Part shown: positions 12,301 through 27,300 of the stretch, piece by piece
How positions within the stretch are numbered: the first letter of the stretch is position 1
Layout: each line of letters opens with the position of its first letter
Assembly (NCBI GenBank): GCA_023055505.1
Contig: JALIRH010000001.1
Span: 14,542,967-14,606,966 of the forward strand
Reading direction: 5' to 3'
DNA length: 64,000 nt
Source of the DNA: Callipepla californica brunnescens
Lineage: Eukaryota > Chordata > Aves > Galliformes > Odontophoridae
Notes under the pieces: generated by a model
Database searches by the model: none
What the model was told of the DNA's origin: nothing
The model's input: only the letters and a program-made list of their open reading frames with translations
Made by a program: the position numbers and the translations under genes

Positions 12301-15300
12301 TAGGGGGAAAAGAACAATACTAACAGTAAAACAACTTCACTTCTTGTCAGTGAATGTCTTCAAACATTTGCACAGCTATGCACAGGATTATTTATTTCTA
12401 AAATATTTGTGTAGAGATGTTGCTCTAATATCTAATCTACTTTAAACACTGAACCATTTTTTTGTTTTGACTTCCTTTGTATCCTCTTATTTTTCTTAAA
12501 AGGTGCAGTTCTAAGTTTAAGAAAAAGACTTTAAGAGATCATCTAACCTGTACTAGATATGCAGAAGTTAAACTGAAAAATGTGTACAGAGAAACACACA
12601 GACAGGCTGATCTGTGCTGCTTTTGTAACGTTTGACACTAACCTCTCACTAACTGACCCAATAAGCTTTCATTCCAAGCAGACAGGTCATACACAATAAA
12701 AGGTTTCCCTGTCTGCAATGGTAAATAAGCTCACTTACAGAATGGTGACCTTGGTCAGCTTTTTACTAACTATATCCACTGAGTTCAGACGGCTCAAAAC
12801 AAATCTCCAGGCACTCCGCTGTCTCACAGCAAGAATCAAAACAGGGCAAAACCACAATCAAAGTGTCGGTGGAGGTCCTCAGCGGGGGACTGCGCCAAGC
12901 CCCTGCAGCGCCCTGAACAGAAGCCCCAGCAGGCACAGTGGGCCCCCTGCTGCCAGCACAGGCCGGGATAACCCACATGCAGGGATAACCCACTGCGAGG
13001 GATAACAGCCCTGGCCAGAGCAGCACAGCACTCAACTACCAACAAGAGTGAGCCATGGAGAAGTACCCCTAGCTCGGGTCTGTAGAGGGTATGTGGTACC
13101 CAGACTGGGATGTCAGCTTACAGAGTGGCTGCAGGTGTGCACGAGCAACTCTGTGCCCATAATATATGCAGCTTCTGTGCAGCTTCTGCTACCCATCCCC
13201 TTTTAGAAAATTCACTACACCCAGTGACTGTGCAATGAAAATAAGAAACCCAGAGAGAACAATCAACGTGTAACACGGAATATACCTATCCCTGGGTACC
13301 ACAGCCACATTTACTTACATGGGGGAAAGTTACACATTATGACAGGCGATATTTCAGCATTTTAAAATAGAAAATGATCATCTCTCTTGATCAAGAAAAT
13401 TAAAACACTGCCTGAATGGTTAAATTACACTGCAACACAAATGGAAACTTTCATCAAAGCCTATATTTTAAACTCTTAATATAGTCATAACCTCAGAAGA
13501 AAAACGATCCAGCTGGTAAACATACTATGAAACATGCAAATTTCCAATACCTAAGGCTTCCTTTGAATCTGCAACTTTCATTCCCATTGCTCATCATGGC
13601 AAATACTGAGAGCAGTCAGATGCCAGCTGGACTGTGACCTTATAAAATAGATGCTGTGGAAAGACCTTTCTTCGTTACAGGCCCTGTGTTCCACTTGCTC
13701 ATTTAACACAATGTGTAAATCACCTGCCAAGATTTCTATGCAAACAAAATATAAACCATGCTTAAAATACACCACTTTTCAAAATATCTTCTTAAAAATT
13801 ATGGTTTGGACCATATGGTGTTATGTGCACGCTGAATGACAACTGCCTTCTGCCACAACCTTGTCTAACAAAAATACTGTTAGAAGTAGTGAAGTACTCA
13901 GGCAGAGCTCCAGATTAAATCAAGTTCCAAAAGATAACATTAGAAATTTTGGCACAAGTAAAGAGGTTTGAACAATATTAATTAAGTAGCTGCCAAAAGG
14001 CTGCTGGGATGGATTTTTAAGTGCATATAAGAAAGAAATGAAAAGAGACATAAGAAAAGGGAAGGAGAGGGAGGAAAAGAGGAAAGGACAGATTTTAATG
14101 GCCAGTAGATATTTCTGCAATGTTAGGCTATTCATGATACCAAGCCACAGACAGAACAGTACACAAAAAAAGCGACTGCATCTGAGAGAAAAAAAATATC
14201 CTATTCAAAATCATATGTGCAAAAGAAAAGGAAAATTGACTGAAAACTATCTCAGTTTATAAAAAATTATATAAAACAAAAGAGATCCACTACTTCAAAT
14301 AGAGAAGTATGTTATCCTGCTAAGACAACTACTCACTACTTTCTTTGTATATGCACATATTGATTCTTAACACCACAGCTATAAGTCTATTTGTTGGATT
14401 TGTTTCACATTCAGTTAACACATGTCACACTGGATATTCTAAGAAATTAATGCTGTTAGCAATGCAAGCCAAATAGGGCTCACTGCTTCCAACATCTAGA
14501 ACAGATGATGAAGTTGCTTTATACTAAAACGAAGAAAAATTGTTGCATTCAAAAGCACCGTGAAACGCTAATTTTCAACATCTGATTTTAAGAAGAAAAA
14601 AAAGCACATATTGGGTGAGACTGCTCACTGCATCTTTAACATGGGATACACAGGATACACAATCTAGAAGACTTTACACGTCTTTCTCCTTCACCCAGTC
14701 TTATCACACTTCCCATCACCCATCTTTAAAAAAACCCACAACTTGGGAAGAAGATGCCTTCTGCCTACTTTGCTGGTTTAGACTTTTTTTTCTGGGAAGA
14801 AATTAAGTAAAATCTAGTGAAGATAAAGGAATCAGGTACTGAATCTGCTCATCCTAGTTTATCAAGCTACCTTTCCAGATCAGTGTAGTAATTGTATACG
14901 GTCTCAACCCCAACTATGAGAAGAGTCACCCTAAAATCAAGATTCTGACAAGCTGTTAAGTCGTGTTAATTGCCCTAAAGAATGTAGTGACTTATGGACT
15001 TGCATGGTCACAGCAACCTGACCACAAGCAAGAGCTCAATTTCAAAACCAGTATTCCCTCTGTCTATCATTTACTCATTTCCTTCTACCAGTAACTGCTT
15101 TTTTAAAAAATAAATTAAAAAAAAACAACACATCTCATGAGGCTTCTTTAGTTTCCGGTAGAAAATGTTGGTTTTTATTTTGCAAAATAATTACTGTGTA
15201 CCTCCTTTTATTAATCCTTTTAACTTATCACAATACATTCTACTTCCATCCCTCCTACTGTCCATCCATTTCTCTTTCTTTCCCTTAACCCTAAGTATGT

Positions 15301-18300
15301 CATTATTATTTATCTTCCAACATTCTGACACGTGTTCATATTCAGTCACCTCTCTTCATTTCCTAATACCCAGATTTACTATACAGCTCCCTCATTGCTG
15401 TATCCTTCCTTTTTTAAGCTGTTTTGGGCAGAAAAAGTTTCTTGTCCCCTTTTCTACAGATAAACACAGGCTTCTAAATTCAGCAGCTAGACTGACATTT
15501 TTAACTCCTTTTCAATTGCTTTCTCAGTTTTCTAAGGTTTCCCTGTGCTACACATAATAGGTGCAAGAGTGACAATTCACTTTACCAATGTCTGCAGAAC
15601 ACAGCTTTAGAAGAATGGCAACACCTCCAACACAAATCATTTTAAATATCATTAATATTTCACTGAACTATAAAAAGCAACTTTTATTCACAATATGCAG
15701 CGAAATCTATCCAGTCCCTTTTAAAAATGTCTAGAACTTAAAGTGCTTAGAAACTGTTCTTTTAAGAAACTCCTTCTATTTCATAATTCTTTTTTTTTTT
15801 TTTATATATATATATATATATATATTATTTTTTTTGGTAATGCAAGCGAAGGAGTTCAGTAAGATTTCTTCAGGGATGATATGGATTAATAACAGATGCA
15901 GAGGAAGAGCAGAGCTAGTGAGTACACTTACATCCTCCCAACACTGCTGGATGTGAAAGTGTTTCTAAACAGCATATCCTGGAACACTGACTTGAGTCCA
16001 TAGACTACATTTTCATTCAAAAAGACAGAATTAAAGCTTCTATACTATTGCTAACTAAATGTCTTATGCAGTTCCAACACGATTTCTAATACTCACAAGA
16101 TGCAACGTGAAAGTACAATTACAGCTTGCAGGTAGAACAATTAATAAGTTAATAACAATGACAGCTGGACTTTGGTGGGGAGTAGCACTCCATACTGAAT
16201 TTCTTTCCTCTGGCCACTTTTATTTACTTAGCAAAAACAGTTATTTTCCTGATTGTCAACAGTGCAGAGGACTCAAGGTACCCTCTGGGAAGGGCAGATG
16301 AGGTAACACATAAAACGTATTTTGAAGAAAGAAAAAACAAGCAGAGTGAAGTAAAGCAGAGAGGAGAGAAGCAAAGAGAAGAACAAATATAAATTAAAGC
16401 TATGAATTCCAAGGTCAAACATAAGGACTCATATTTTTTGGTTAAAGTGAATTGAAACATGGAAGTTTACATGTATTTAATTCTACTAAAATTATCTGGA
16501 CACATTACTAAGTTGACATGGCTAAGTTAACTTCAAATGATTGACCATTCAGAAATTAAAAAATTATTTCTGCATAAGATTGCATAGGAGATCACACAAA
16601 GCCTATAATGCTATACTGTACAGATGTGCATAAGCACACACACTTTCAAGTAAATGCAAACCCAGCAGCTCTTCAACCCTTCACTTGGCTTGTGAAGTTA
16701 ACAGGGCACAAGTTAAATAATTAAGTCAAGCTGTTAAGAAAATTGCAAAAGCTTACAAATTGTTTCCAATCTTTTGCATCTTTCTGTAGATTTTTTCAGG
16801 AGCTTCTACAGATCCAGAATGGATCAGAAAGTAGAGCTGCTCACAGAAATATCCCTACCCCACAGAAGATTCAGACTGTGAATAATTTGTAGAAGTTACG
16901 ATTCAATTAACTGACCATCTTCTAAGAGTGTCTTTGCCATCCTTTGTTAACGCACTCTTCCAGTATTGTATAGTTATATGCACTAATCTAGTGTAAGTAT
17001 TACTATTTTAAATGCAATCAAGCTCCTTTGCAATAACCTGATTTTTTTTATTTTTTTAATTTTTTTTTGTACAGATAGATTATAGTAAAGGTTTCCAGAA
17101 GTATTCATAAGGGTTAACACTTCTTAAATTTATACGCATTTTGTTTTGTATTATGGATAAATTATTTTTCTTTACATTATGATTTGTTCTTCATGTTATT
17201 TTTTGAATGTCAACTGACCACTGCCAGAGTCCCTGATTGTGAATATTACTCAGCCTGCAATTCTTCCATGCAGCATCACAGGGTGAATTACTGAAAAAGT
17301 GAAGAAACTGTCAGAAGGCTTGCATATGTGCACTACATAGACACAAATTCAAAACATGTCTGCAAAGAACAGTAAAGCAGAATAAATTTCAAAAATATAA
17401 TAACTTTTTTCAACAATTATTCACCTCAGTGGCATATCAGAATGCTCTAGATACACCTTCATCACTGCACAATAAAACTTATGTTTAGCTTGGGTCAGAG
17501 AGTAGAAAACTTAAAGCAACAAACATTAGCAAGGTGGGTCAAGCTACTAAGAACACATATCCAAATTACAACAAAGAAAAACATTACAAGAGTATATGTA
17601 TAATTCTGAATATAATCAATTTTAGCTATTACATAAGCCAAGAAACTAAATGTGATAGTAAGAATTACTCTTCTATTTCGATACAGTCTGTATATTGCAT
17701 GAAGGAACAATGTATGTGAAAAATACCAGGCTAGAAGACGAACCAGTTTTCACAAAATAGAAAGAGTCAAGGGTAATATATTAAGTACACCATTATGATT
17801 CTGGAAAGAAATTTTAGAGGACTGAAAACCCAACTGAAAAATAACATCAGGTTCTTAAAGATATATGTGAAAATAGGCTGCAGCAAGGAGGACCAGCCCA
17901 TGGCACAGTACAAGTGAAGCTCTACTTGATATTATTACACAGATTCGCTCAGTCAGTTTGATTGAAGTAGTGGAAGCCAAGAGAAGTCACTCCGCTGAAA
18001 TCAGTGGGTTTCACTCAGGCCAGTACATACAGTCCTTCTGATCCCTTTTGCTTTCATCCAGGCTATGAATCCTCCCCATTTCACTGAACAGTAGTCTCCC
18101 ATTTCTCTGAAAATCTGTGTCTTTACTCACCCCTCACATTTTTTTAACTAGTTACATCTATGCATTCTGCCTGCACTCTGAAACAAAGCCTGCCTCAAAC
18201 AAAATTTATATAGCTTCTGCACCCTTGTTGCAATGGACAGGAGCAAAGCCCTCTGAGTATATCAGTGCTAACGGGATATTAATGGATTGAGGAAAGGCTC

Positions 18301-21300
18301 AGGAACACAGGGACCATTAGTGTAATTGCAAGCAGTGAAAACACATGCAGAGCTAAAATGTAAAGGAAAATTATTTACTTCTGCTTATTTAAACTGTGCA
18401 CAGGGAGTATGAAGCTTCTTCATGCAAATTATTTACAACATGAGGCACATTTATTATCAAAGCACAGGTCTAAATTTTATTATTCAGTGTTCAGACCTCA
18501 CAGGTAGTCAGAATATCTGCTAACACAATATTCTCAAAAGCAAACTCCACTCCCATGGAGCCTGCCATTAATGCAATTAAGTATTTACTATGTTTTGAAC
18601 TACTGCTTTAACTTTTTTTTCCTGATATACCTGTGATGATGCTGACAGGAGTTTCTGTCAGTTCAGTACACTAACTACAAAGAATAGAACATCACCAGAC
18701 CGTGCTGGCAAAATGTTTGAAAGCACAAATCTCCCATTGCTTCAATTTCCTTCAAATACTTAATAGTTTCCTTTGGGGAAGTTACTTGCTTTTTATCATA
18801 ATGATTTCTATTTGCTTCTGGAGCATGAGTCATGCTCTTCAATTATTTTCAGTTGATTGTGTAATTATTAGTGAGAACGGGGTTTGGCTAGTCTTCATTT
18901 CGTTTGTTTTTTTTAATAAGAATTTCTGCTTACCTTCAGGTGAAGGCTTTTGAGAAAACGCAGAGCTTATTTTACTCTTCTTGCTGCCATTGCTGTTGAC
19001 AGACAAGGTGGACTGAATTTTCCTGTGCATTTTTTCTGAAACAGGAGATGAAAGTTTTCTGTTGTCTGTGGACGCATGCTTGACCCCGTTGTGCATTCCA
19101 CTTCCATTACTCAAGCCCACATGGCCATTTTGCACTTTGCCACTTTCTTCTTCACCCCTTTCCAGTGCTGAAGTATTTGGCTGAGGCAAACGTTGAGGTT
19201 GTGCTTAAAATGAAAGAGAAAGAAAGTGTTAATTAAAACTGTAAATTGAGCACTGAATACTTTAGGCTAGACTGGGGAAAAATTAACATCCCCAGACAAA
19301 ACAAGAAAGATTAAAAATAATTACAATTAAGCATTTATAAAGTGCCTCACTCGTGCTTAGATGAGGCCTAGAATCCCTATTCAGTACAGCACTGGTTTGT
19401 GGCTCCTTGTGAATTTGGCAGAGAACAAGGCAAGCAATGGGAAGAAGGAAAAAGCCTGGAATAGGACAAAAAAGTATTAAAGCTTTATGTATCTAAACTG
19501 AGGTAAGCTGATGAAGAATTGAGCTCGATGAAGAGTTAGGGAAACAGAAATGAAAAGAAAAAAAAAAGAGTGGAAGATGTGAAACTGCAATTTGGGCAAC
19601 CTGTCAGTCACTAGAAAATAACCAGGGTGACAAGGGAGGGCCACCCCAAAAGACAGCAACCAGAGACCAGTGTATTAGATATGAATAAGAGTATTCAAGT
19701 AATTAATACCAGTCAGAAACCAAGCTCATGGATTGCTGGAAAGAACAAAAACAGTCAAAATCCTCACAAAGTGGGGGGAACACAGCACAAAGCTGTGGCA
19801 AGCTAGAGTCCCCCTACTGCATTTCACAATCACCATGTTAGAAATGGCTGTAATGGACACATTAGGGTTTTAACAACAGCAAAATGAAATGGTCAGACAA
19901 AAAAGTACAAAATCTGTCAAGGCAGGAATCTGCAGTGTCCTGGTTAAGACTCCAAGAGTATGTGTTATAAAATCATTCTAATGAGAGGTCATGAAACTTG
20001 ATCATTCCTTTCCTTGTTAAGCTACAGTATCACAAAGGAGCCTATTTTAATAACATGGGACATACTTCATGTATTTAAAGTCTATATATCTGAAAAAAAG
20101 AGAAGATAAGTTTTTTAATGTGAATCTCTAATAAGAACACTAGTTTCCAATTAAGGATTTTTATTCAAAAAAGCCAACTTGCTTCTGAAACTAATTAAAC
20201 TATACAGATAGTAACACAACAAGATTTCACAATCAAAAAGCATCAGCCCAATCACCTCTGCTAATCAAAACACTACTTTATCTTGCTTGGATTTAAAGAG
20301 GTTTTCAACTGTTTTCAGATTTTATGTCAAGGAAAAAGCCCATATTCTACTGAATGCAGCAACATTAGACAGAACCAGTTGGAAAACAGTGTTCAGAACT
20401 GCAGTTCATTCTCTTTTCAAATAATTTACATCAATTTCACAGTATAGCTTTGTTTGTAGATTAGATAACATGTAAGATAAAAACGTTTGTAGATAATGAT
20501 AGTTAACTTCCTTCTAAAGAAGCAGCTACACTGATCACTTTAGGTATGACTAAACTTGGACAAATACTACCAGGATGCACACACCAGCAAGGTAACTATA
20601 AGAGCTCTCAGATCTGAACTAGCCTAATAAAAGTCTCAATAGTTCTCTTTTATCAAAGACATCAATACCACTGTCAGATTGCTTCCTCAAATTCTTACCA
20701 ACTAGTCAGATTAAACTTTAGGTAAATCTTAATGTAAGTCTTGGTCACATTCATAAGCAAACAGAGATAGTTTTAGAATAGAGTTTAAATAGTGAAGAGA
20801 AAAAAAGAACTGGTTGATTTTTTACTTTCTGTTGGATATTTTTAATTACAACATGTAAGATTTTACGACACTCATCACTGGCAACATCAGACTAGGTCAA
20901 AGCAACCCCAACAGTAAACTGTTTATATAAGCAAAAATTTTCTGTGACAGGAAAGAACAGAAGAGCTGGGGTAGACATTTATGTCATTAAACTCCCCTTG
21001 TAGCAGGGACAAAGATGGATCCCTTCCATTACCAGTAGTAACTGCTCTGGACTGGAAGCACAATGCTATCAATGAGCACTTGAACTAACTTGCACAAAAA
21101 CGTTTTCAATGGCAATACTGAAGCAGCTGTTCCTTTCATTGAAAACATCTTCGCACTAGTGCATTGAATCATAGAATCATTATGGCTGGAAAATACCTCT
21201 AAGATCATCTAGTCCAACCACCAACCCATCACTACCATGCCCACTAACCATGTCCCTCAGTGCTACATCCGAACATCATCTTTAACACCTCCAGGGACTT

Positions 21301-24300
21301 TCAAATACTATGCACGTGCCCTGTTAACATTTCCAGACTATTATAAGAGCTCCAAAACAAGTATGAAACAGGAGCAGACTCATTACAAGCATAATACAAG
21401 GAATCCTTTATGTAGGATTTTCCATGTATGCACAAAAAATTTCAAAAGGTATTCCTTCCATTAAAAAAAAACATAGACCTACAGTCAATAATGAAATCAA
21501 TAGCAGCATCAGGAATCAAAATTAATATTCCCTAAAGTTTAGTGTTCATACTTGTAACTCCCCATAGCTTTATTCTCAGTATCCCATTCAAATGTAAATG
21601 TTATTAAGGAAAAGCGTTTTTCATGTTCCATCCGAAGACACTTTCCTCACACTACACTTGCAATGATTTCTTAGCTGTGGAGTGGCACTGATAGTCTAGA
21701 AGTATTGAAGAGTGGTTATCCTTCCTCAGTTCACATAAGCAACAGACAATACTAAAAATCCTGTATACCTCAACATGCAAGTTTCTAAAACTGACAGTTA
21801 TGACCTTTTCCAAGACAGTTAAATTGGTGGTTGCAGTTTGCAACTGTTCATATATTTCTGGTAGTCTACTATAATGAAATAACTTTGGAAATTATACAAA
21901 ATTCGGTCTTCAAAATTATGAGATTTTCTATCAAATTGTAGGTAAATGGGCATCTAAGAAGTTAACTGGCTTTGCTCTCATAATTATTTTTACAAAGGTG
22001 GGCAGATTGGGTCTTTTTTTTGGGGGGGGGGGGGGGGGTGGCAGGGGAGGTGGGAAGGTTGATGCTTTTTTGTGTTTTGTTTTTTTTTATAATCCTGTTC
22101 CTGAAGTACCCTTACCTCAGTCTTTTTTCATTACCACACAACTTTTTAGCTGACTGACTTTACAGTATTCACATGTGATACACAGGTCAAATCAAAATGG
22201 AACAAAATCCCAAATGAATTAGTTATCTTAATTTAAATTTACTTTAACTTTATTGATAATTTTGCATTAGGGAGACTTGAATCTTATGGTTAAAACACAC
22301 TTGAAAGCAATTAGGAACCATACGACCGCATTCTAGCATAAAGAACAAAAGCAATTGACAGTTCCAAGATTAAGCCACAACCACTCAGTTTAAAACAGAA
22401 ATATTTTTACCTTATTTTTTAAAGGTTGTGTCTATCTTAAAAAAAAGAAGTGTAATATGGGGAACGACACAATGCTTCTTAAAACACAGCGATACCCAGG
22501 GACTCTCACTCTCTCTTTAATGATCCACTGCTCTCATTCAGCTGTCTTTCTTTTTTCAAATCTTTACATATGTGACAGCTCTCAAAAGTAGACCATAGAC
22601 CATCTGGCATTTTCAGAGGTGTAACTTGTGCAAATTCAGCTCTACTGGGAACACAATGCTATCTTCTGCCTGCGTTATAAAAGATACAATAGAATGTAGA
22701 ACTTATGAGTTGTTTTGAATTATTCATTTTTTGCCTGTATATTCAAGAAATTTTACAAACTCTGCATTTTGTACTACATAATCACATGCGTTAAAGGTAC
22801 AAAGAAACTTTTTGACACCTCTTTTCTACAGAAAGATGGCATTTTGTTTGATATGTGAACATTCAGCGCCTGTTATATCATTCTAAACAGGCCGTGTGCT
22901 GCTACAAAAGATCCCATTTTACACTCTATGTATGAGCAAAAATTTTATTCTTGATATTCAGTAACAGCAATACACATCAAAATTTCAAGTATGAGTTGGA
23001 TGAATGTTCAGCATCTTCAAATCGGGATGGCATTGGTCACTCAGTATATGTTGAATTTATTTTTTTTTAATTCTTTACACAACATAGAAATACTGTCATT
23101 TTAAGCATCTACAATGAATAGTTTCAAATGTACTAAAAAATAGAGTGCTTTTTACGTTAATATGTTTTTAATCTTTAGCAAAACCAGTACATTTAAATCA
23201 ATATTTTATACAGTACTAACACTAGTGGATTTTCAATAAGAATGATAAATATTGGATTAATGATTCAATAGACTGAATCTTTTTTGATAGAAAACTAGCA
23301 GATAATGTAGCTAGTAATAACTATACATGAATCTGCTGCCTGTGGAAAAGCAATAAAAAGGCAATATATTGCTACAGCATATAATCTATTAGCGTGTTTC
23401 ACTGCTTCCCTGTCACTGCAAACTGGGCCTTAACACAGTAACTTCCACTGTTATTTAAATGTGTGGTTACTATCTGGTGAATATTCAAGTACTAAACATT
23501 TGCTGCAATTCTGATGGTTTTAAATGAAGTAAACTTGCACGTTCCAATTGTAAAATCCTAGAATGGATACACATACCCACTGACAGTACACTGTTTATAC
23601 CTCTAGAAATTAACAGCTACTCTTATGAGAAAAATCCTGACGTATGCATTTAACAGAAAAATGTATGTAAACACAGGGAAATGCTCATCAAAAAGAGGAC
23701 AGTTTAAGCTATCATTAGGGATTTTAGATGGAACAGAGAAACCAAACACGCACAGAATACAGGCTCCTCAGAGTCAAAGTGAATCAAAAGAAAGCATCAG
23801 GAGGGAGAAAAATTGAGACAGCTAATTAGTAGCCTAATCACATCAAAAGCCATTCCAAGGCAGCTGATACAGATGCCCGTGGAGTTTGACATGCTGGCCA
23901 ATGCCACCGATGAAAAAAGTACTTTCCAGTCACAGCCCAGTTATCTGACCACACACCCAGAGAGGTAAGAGTGCTTGTTTTCTTTGTTTATGACAGATTA
24001 GTTCATGACATCAGATCAGGCCAGAAATATTTTTCCAGGAAGGAAAATAAAATGTGCAACTGCTGGGTGTAAAAAAATATAACCTTTGTCATTTTCAAAG
24101 ATTGGGAAAATACAAAATAGGATTTCAGTTCAGAACATCCTTCGCATTTCTCTGCCTCCCCAAAAAAGTTGCACTGACAAGAAGGAGATGAACACTCTTT
24201 AGGAAACAGAGAGGTCCTGCTTTGGTCTGTTAATACTGAAAGCCAAGATCTACATGCTAATTTGAGCTTGGGAAATTGTTTGATCTCTGTGGTAGCTGCT

Positions 24301-27300
24301 TCTGCTCGCTCCGCATGGATCACACTGAAGAGACCACATGCAAGGAAGGTAAGAATCAGTCCTCTGTTCCTTATCAGTACTTCTTCATAACACAAACCCA
24401 AGCTCGAGGGGAAAAAATAAAGCACATGACAGATAGTCATGGATTGTACAGTAAAACCAGGAGCTGCCTCTATTCTAGAGTAAAATTAAGGTAATTCCAC
24501 ATTGCTTCTGGAAAAGACATAAATTCCTGAAATATAAAAGACAACATTTCAAACTGACTAGAAAAAAATCTCGCATTTTCAAAAATATTACAAATTGTAT
24601 GTATGCATTTGTATGCTCAATAAGCATAAAATTTCAGTGAAACTGGGAGAACTCAAAATATCTCAGTGTCTCTCCTTTCCCACATTTTTACTAAAATCCT
24701 GACTAGTCTCTATGTGGATGTTCAAACTACATCAATAGTTTCCTCTGCCTAGCCACCTAGAATATTAACATTCAGATTACAAGATGTGCCTCTGAGTCAA
24801 CCTGTGAAGTGGCTTTTGTCAGCAATTATTTTTGAATATTTTCTAGGACATAAATGGCATATACTGCAGCTTCCATATCATAGAAAGCATACATTAACTA
24901 AATAACAAGGTACCATCAAGGTACAATCTATCTTTTAAAATCAATTTTTCACACTGAATTTTTTATACCATGCTGACTTTACAAGGAAAACAAAGTTCCA
25001 ACTAACGGCATCAACCACTTTTTTAGAACTGTTTCTTGTAAGACACTAGGACATCTTCAAAATGAATACAATACATTATTATGAAACAGGATGCCCTTTG
25101 TAATGAAAATACTGTAGTAAAATTGCTGGTATGAGTTTTGCGAGACCCACACTGAGAACACTTTGTTAAAATACGCCTGAAAACATCCAGGGAGCATCAG
25201 GTATAACAGAAATGGGGCTGGAGGGGGACAAAGGGAAAAGGTATTTTATCCTGTCAGCTCCCAGTCTGAGAAGGGCCAATGAGAATGGCAAACACTCGTG
25301 TGTGCATGTGTGTTTACAGGTTGAGAAGGCGACACGTGCTCAAGAAGGTGCCAAAAGTACTCTTCAATCTGCACAAAGACACCCGCAGTGCCTTCCTCTG
25401 GAAGCACTGCGGGATCTCACACACTGTTTGAAGAGTTGCAGAAATTGTTTAAAGATGTCTTTGACATACCCCAAAAGAAGCAGTTACCACAGGGAAGCAT
25501 GAAAAGGGCCGGTAGCCAGAGGTTTACAAAGTTGATAGGCAATTGAACACGTGGAGCGAAATTCTGTATTTACAAACCTTCTTCCCTGAAGTGTTTTTTC
25601 AAAATGAAGAAATGCCTGCTGATTTTTTTAATGACAGCAACATCAAACTTTTCATCATTGCTGGACTGAGTAAAGCCTTCACATCTTTTAATTACATGTC
25701 TTCTAACAGTTATCTCAAAACTCCAAGCATCCTTTTGTCTTCTAATTACCATTAGGTTAATAGCAAATTCTGCTTTTTTATCATACACAAATCTTGCCAT
25801 CGTTACCATTGTTTTTTGGTGAGACTGAAAACATCAGCATCTATGATAAACTTTGCAGACGATAAAAAAATTCTTTCTAGAACACAACACAGTTAGAAAT
25901 AAAAACAACTCACATAATGCAATGATTGTTAAGCTACATCTACACAAAGTGGGACGCAGTTCTTTTTGCAGAATCAGGAGAACAGCTGTAGCTTGCCATA
26001 AAAAATCCACGAGACCCCAAACACAAAACAGGCCATTGTAGGTAACAAGCACTCAGATTTCTGGGAAAGAGATTTCTATAAAAAGCTGTGTTCAAAAGTA
26101 GGAAATTCTACTCCAAGCTTTCCCCTTAAAACAATTATCTACCCATTTTCTACCTCACATATTCTGCTAGGGAACTGGAAAAGAGCTGCTGTGGATTTGC
26201 TCTTATGTCTCACAGCATTTCAACTACTTACAGCAGTGGCAATCATGGCACACACATGTGCAATGCCAGATTAACTTGTGGTCACTATTCCAGCAGTATG
26301 TGTGCATACTGATGGTGGTTTACATATTCACTCATGACTTCTGAATACGATTTTTTTTTCTATTTACGTAAAACGCTTAGGTATTTCTTCCTATGTGTTC
26401 CACAAAGCTTACTTATTAAGAGGCGCTTTTTTGTTGTTGGTTTTTTTTTTTTCTAGTTAAACCCTGCTTTTTAAGGAGTGGTGACTTACAGAAACTGCAT
26501 ATGAAAACAAAATGATACACAAAATAAGAATCAGAGAATTAGGTTTTTTTTGTTAATTTCTGCAGTGTCAAATGTGATTTATTCCCTGACCATAAATAAT
26601 TGGTAATTTAATAAATGTGAAGACAATCCCCAAAGCTATAAATGATACAAAGGGGTGCAAAACCAACACAATCCCATCTCACTGAGGAACAGCACTGTTT
26701 GCTTCTGCAGCTCTAATTTTGAAAGGAAGGTTAATTAACCACCAGATGTAAAAAAGTAATCCAAGCTGTTGGCATGACAATTATAGCACTTACACAATTA
26801 GTACATATTACAACATATGGTTATAGCAATGCATAAAGGTGCACTGGAGTCCCATGAAACTAACACATTAAATCAAATATTTGGAAGAGTTTTGATGCCT
26901 TTCACCATTGTGTTACTTGTTCCCAAATCAAACAAACTTCAAAGAGCATCTACAAACAACAGGATATCTCTTGCTGGGTATTGCCTCATAAGCGGCACAA
27001 CAGGATGTACCAGACAGGAGAGATAACCTAAATGTCATTAATAGCCATAGGCTGTACCAGTGCACAAACAGGTTCTCTTGGCTCCAGCATCTTCTACTCC
27101 CTTCCTCCAAAGGCCAACAACCACAAACAAACTAGTCATTGTTGAACAGTAAAGATGGAATGGTGAGGCAAAGAGCAGCACTGGCTTCACAGCCAAGCCC
27201 TTTCACCACTCACCTTTGAGAGAGAAAACACCCAAAGGTCAGGCTTATTCACCACTGACCCTATATACTGGGTTTGCAGAAGATAAGAATTCAGTATTCA

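Larger units (their letters stand above)
6311..18933 (-). other. MDFIC: MDFIC intron 3 (12.6 kb)
   Basis: Bounded by the donor GTAAGC at 18933 and the acceptor AG at 6311, phase 1. It contains CR1 fragments (7125-7445, 11050-11670, 11672-12190), a GC-rich patch with 17-bp tandem repeats (about 12.84-13.05 kb) and a T14/(AT)n microsatellite at 15.8 kb. The rest is AT-rich sequence in which I recognise no gene. The longest unexplained ORFs (up to 130 codons near 15.2-15.6 kb, pyrimidine-rich) have no recognisable content. Confidence 0.9.

Noticed and set aside
12996..13012. Resemblance of AGGGATAACAG to the I-SceI homing site
   Set aside because: Only part of the 18-bp site matches and it belongs to a 17-bp tandem repeat. 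No homing endonuclease is present.
24003..24440. Minus-strand ORF of 145 codons in MDFIC intron 2
   Set aside because: No recognisable domain, AT-rich biased composition, no splice or promoter context. Several unrelated ORFs of 130-145 codons occur in the window, so this length is within the chance range.
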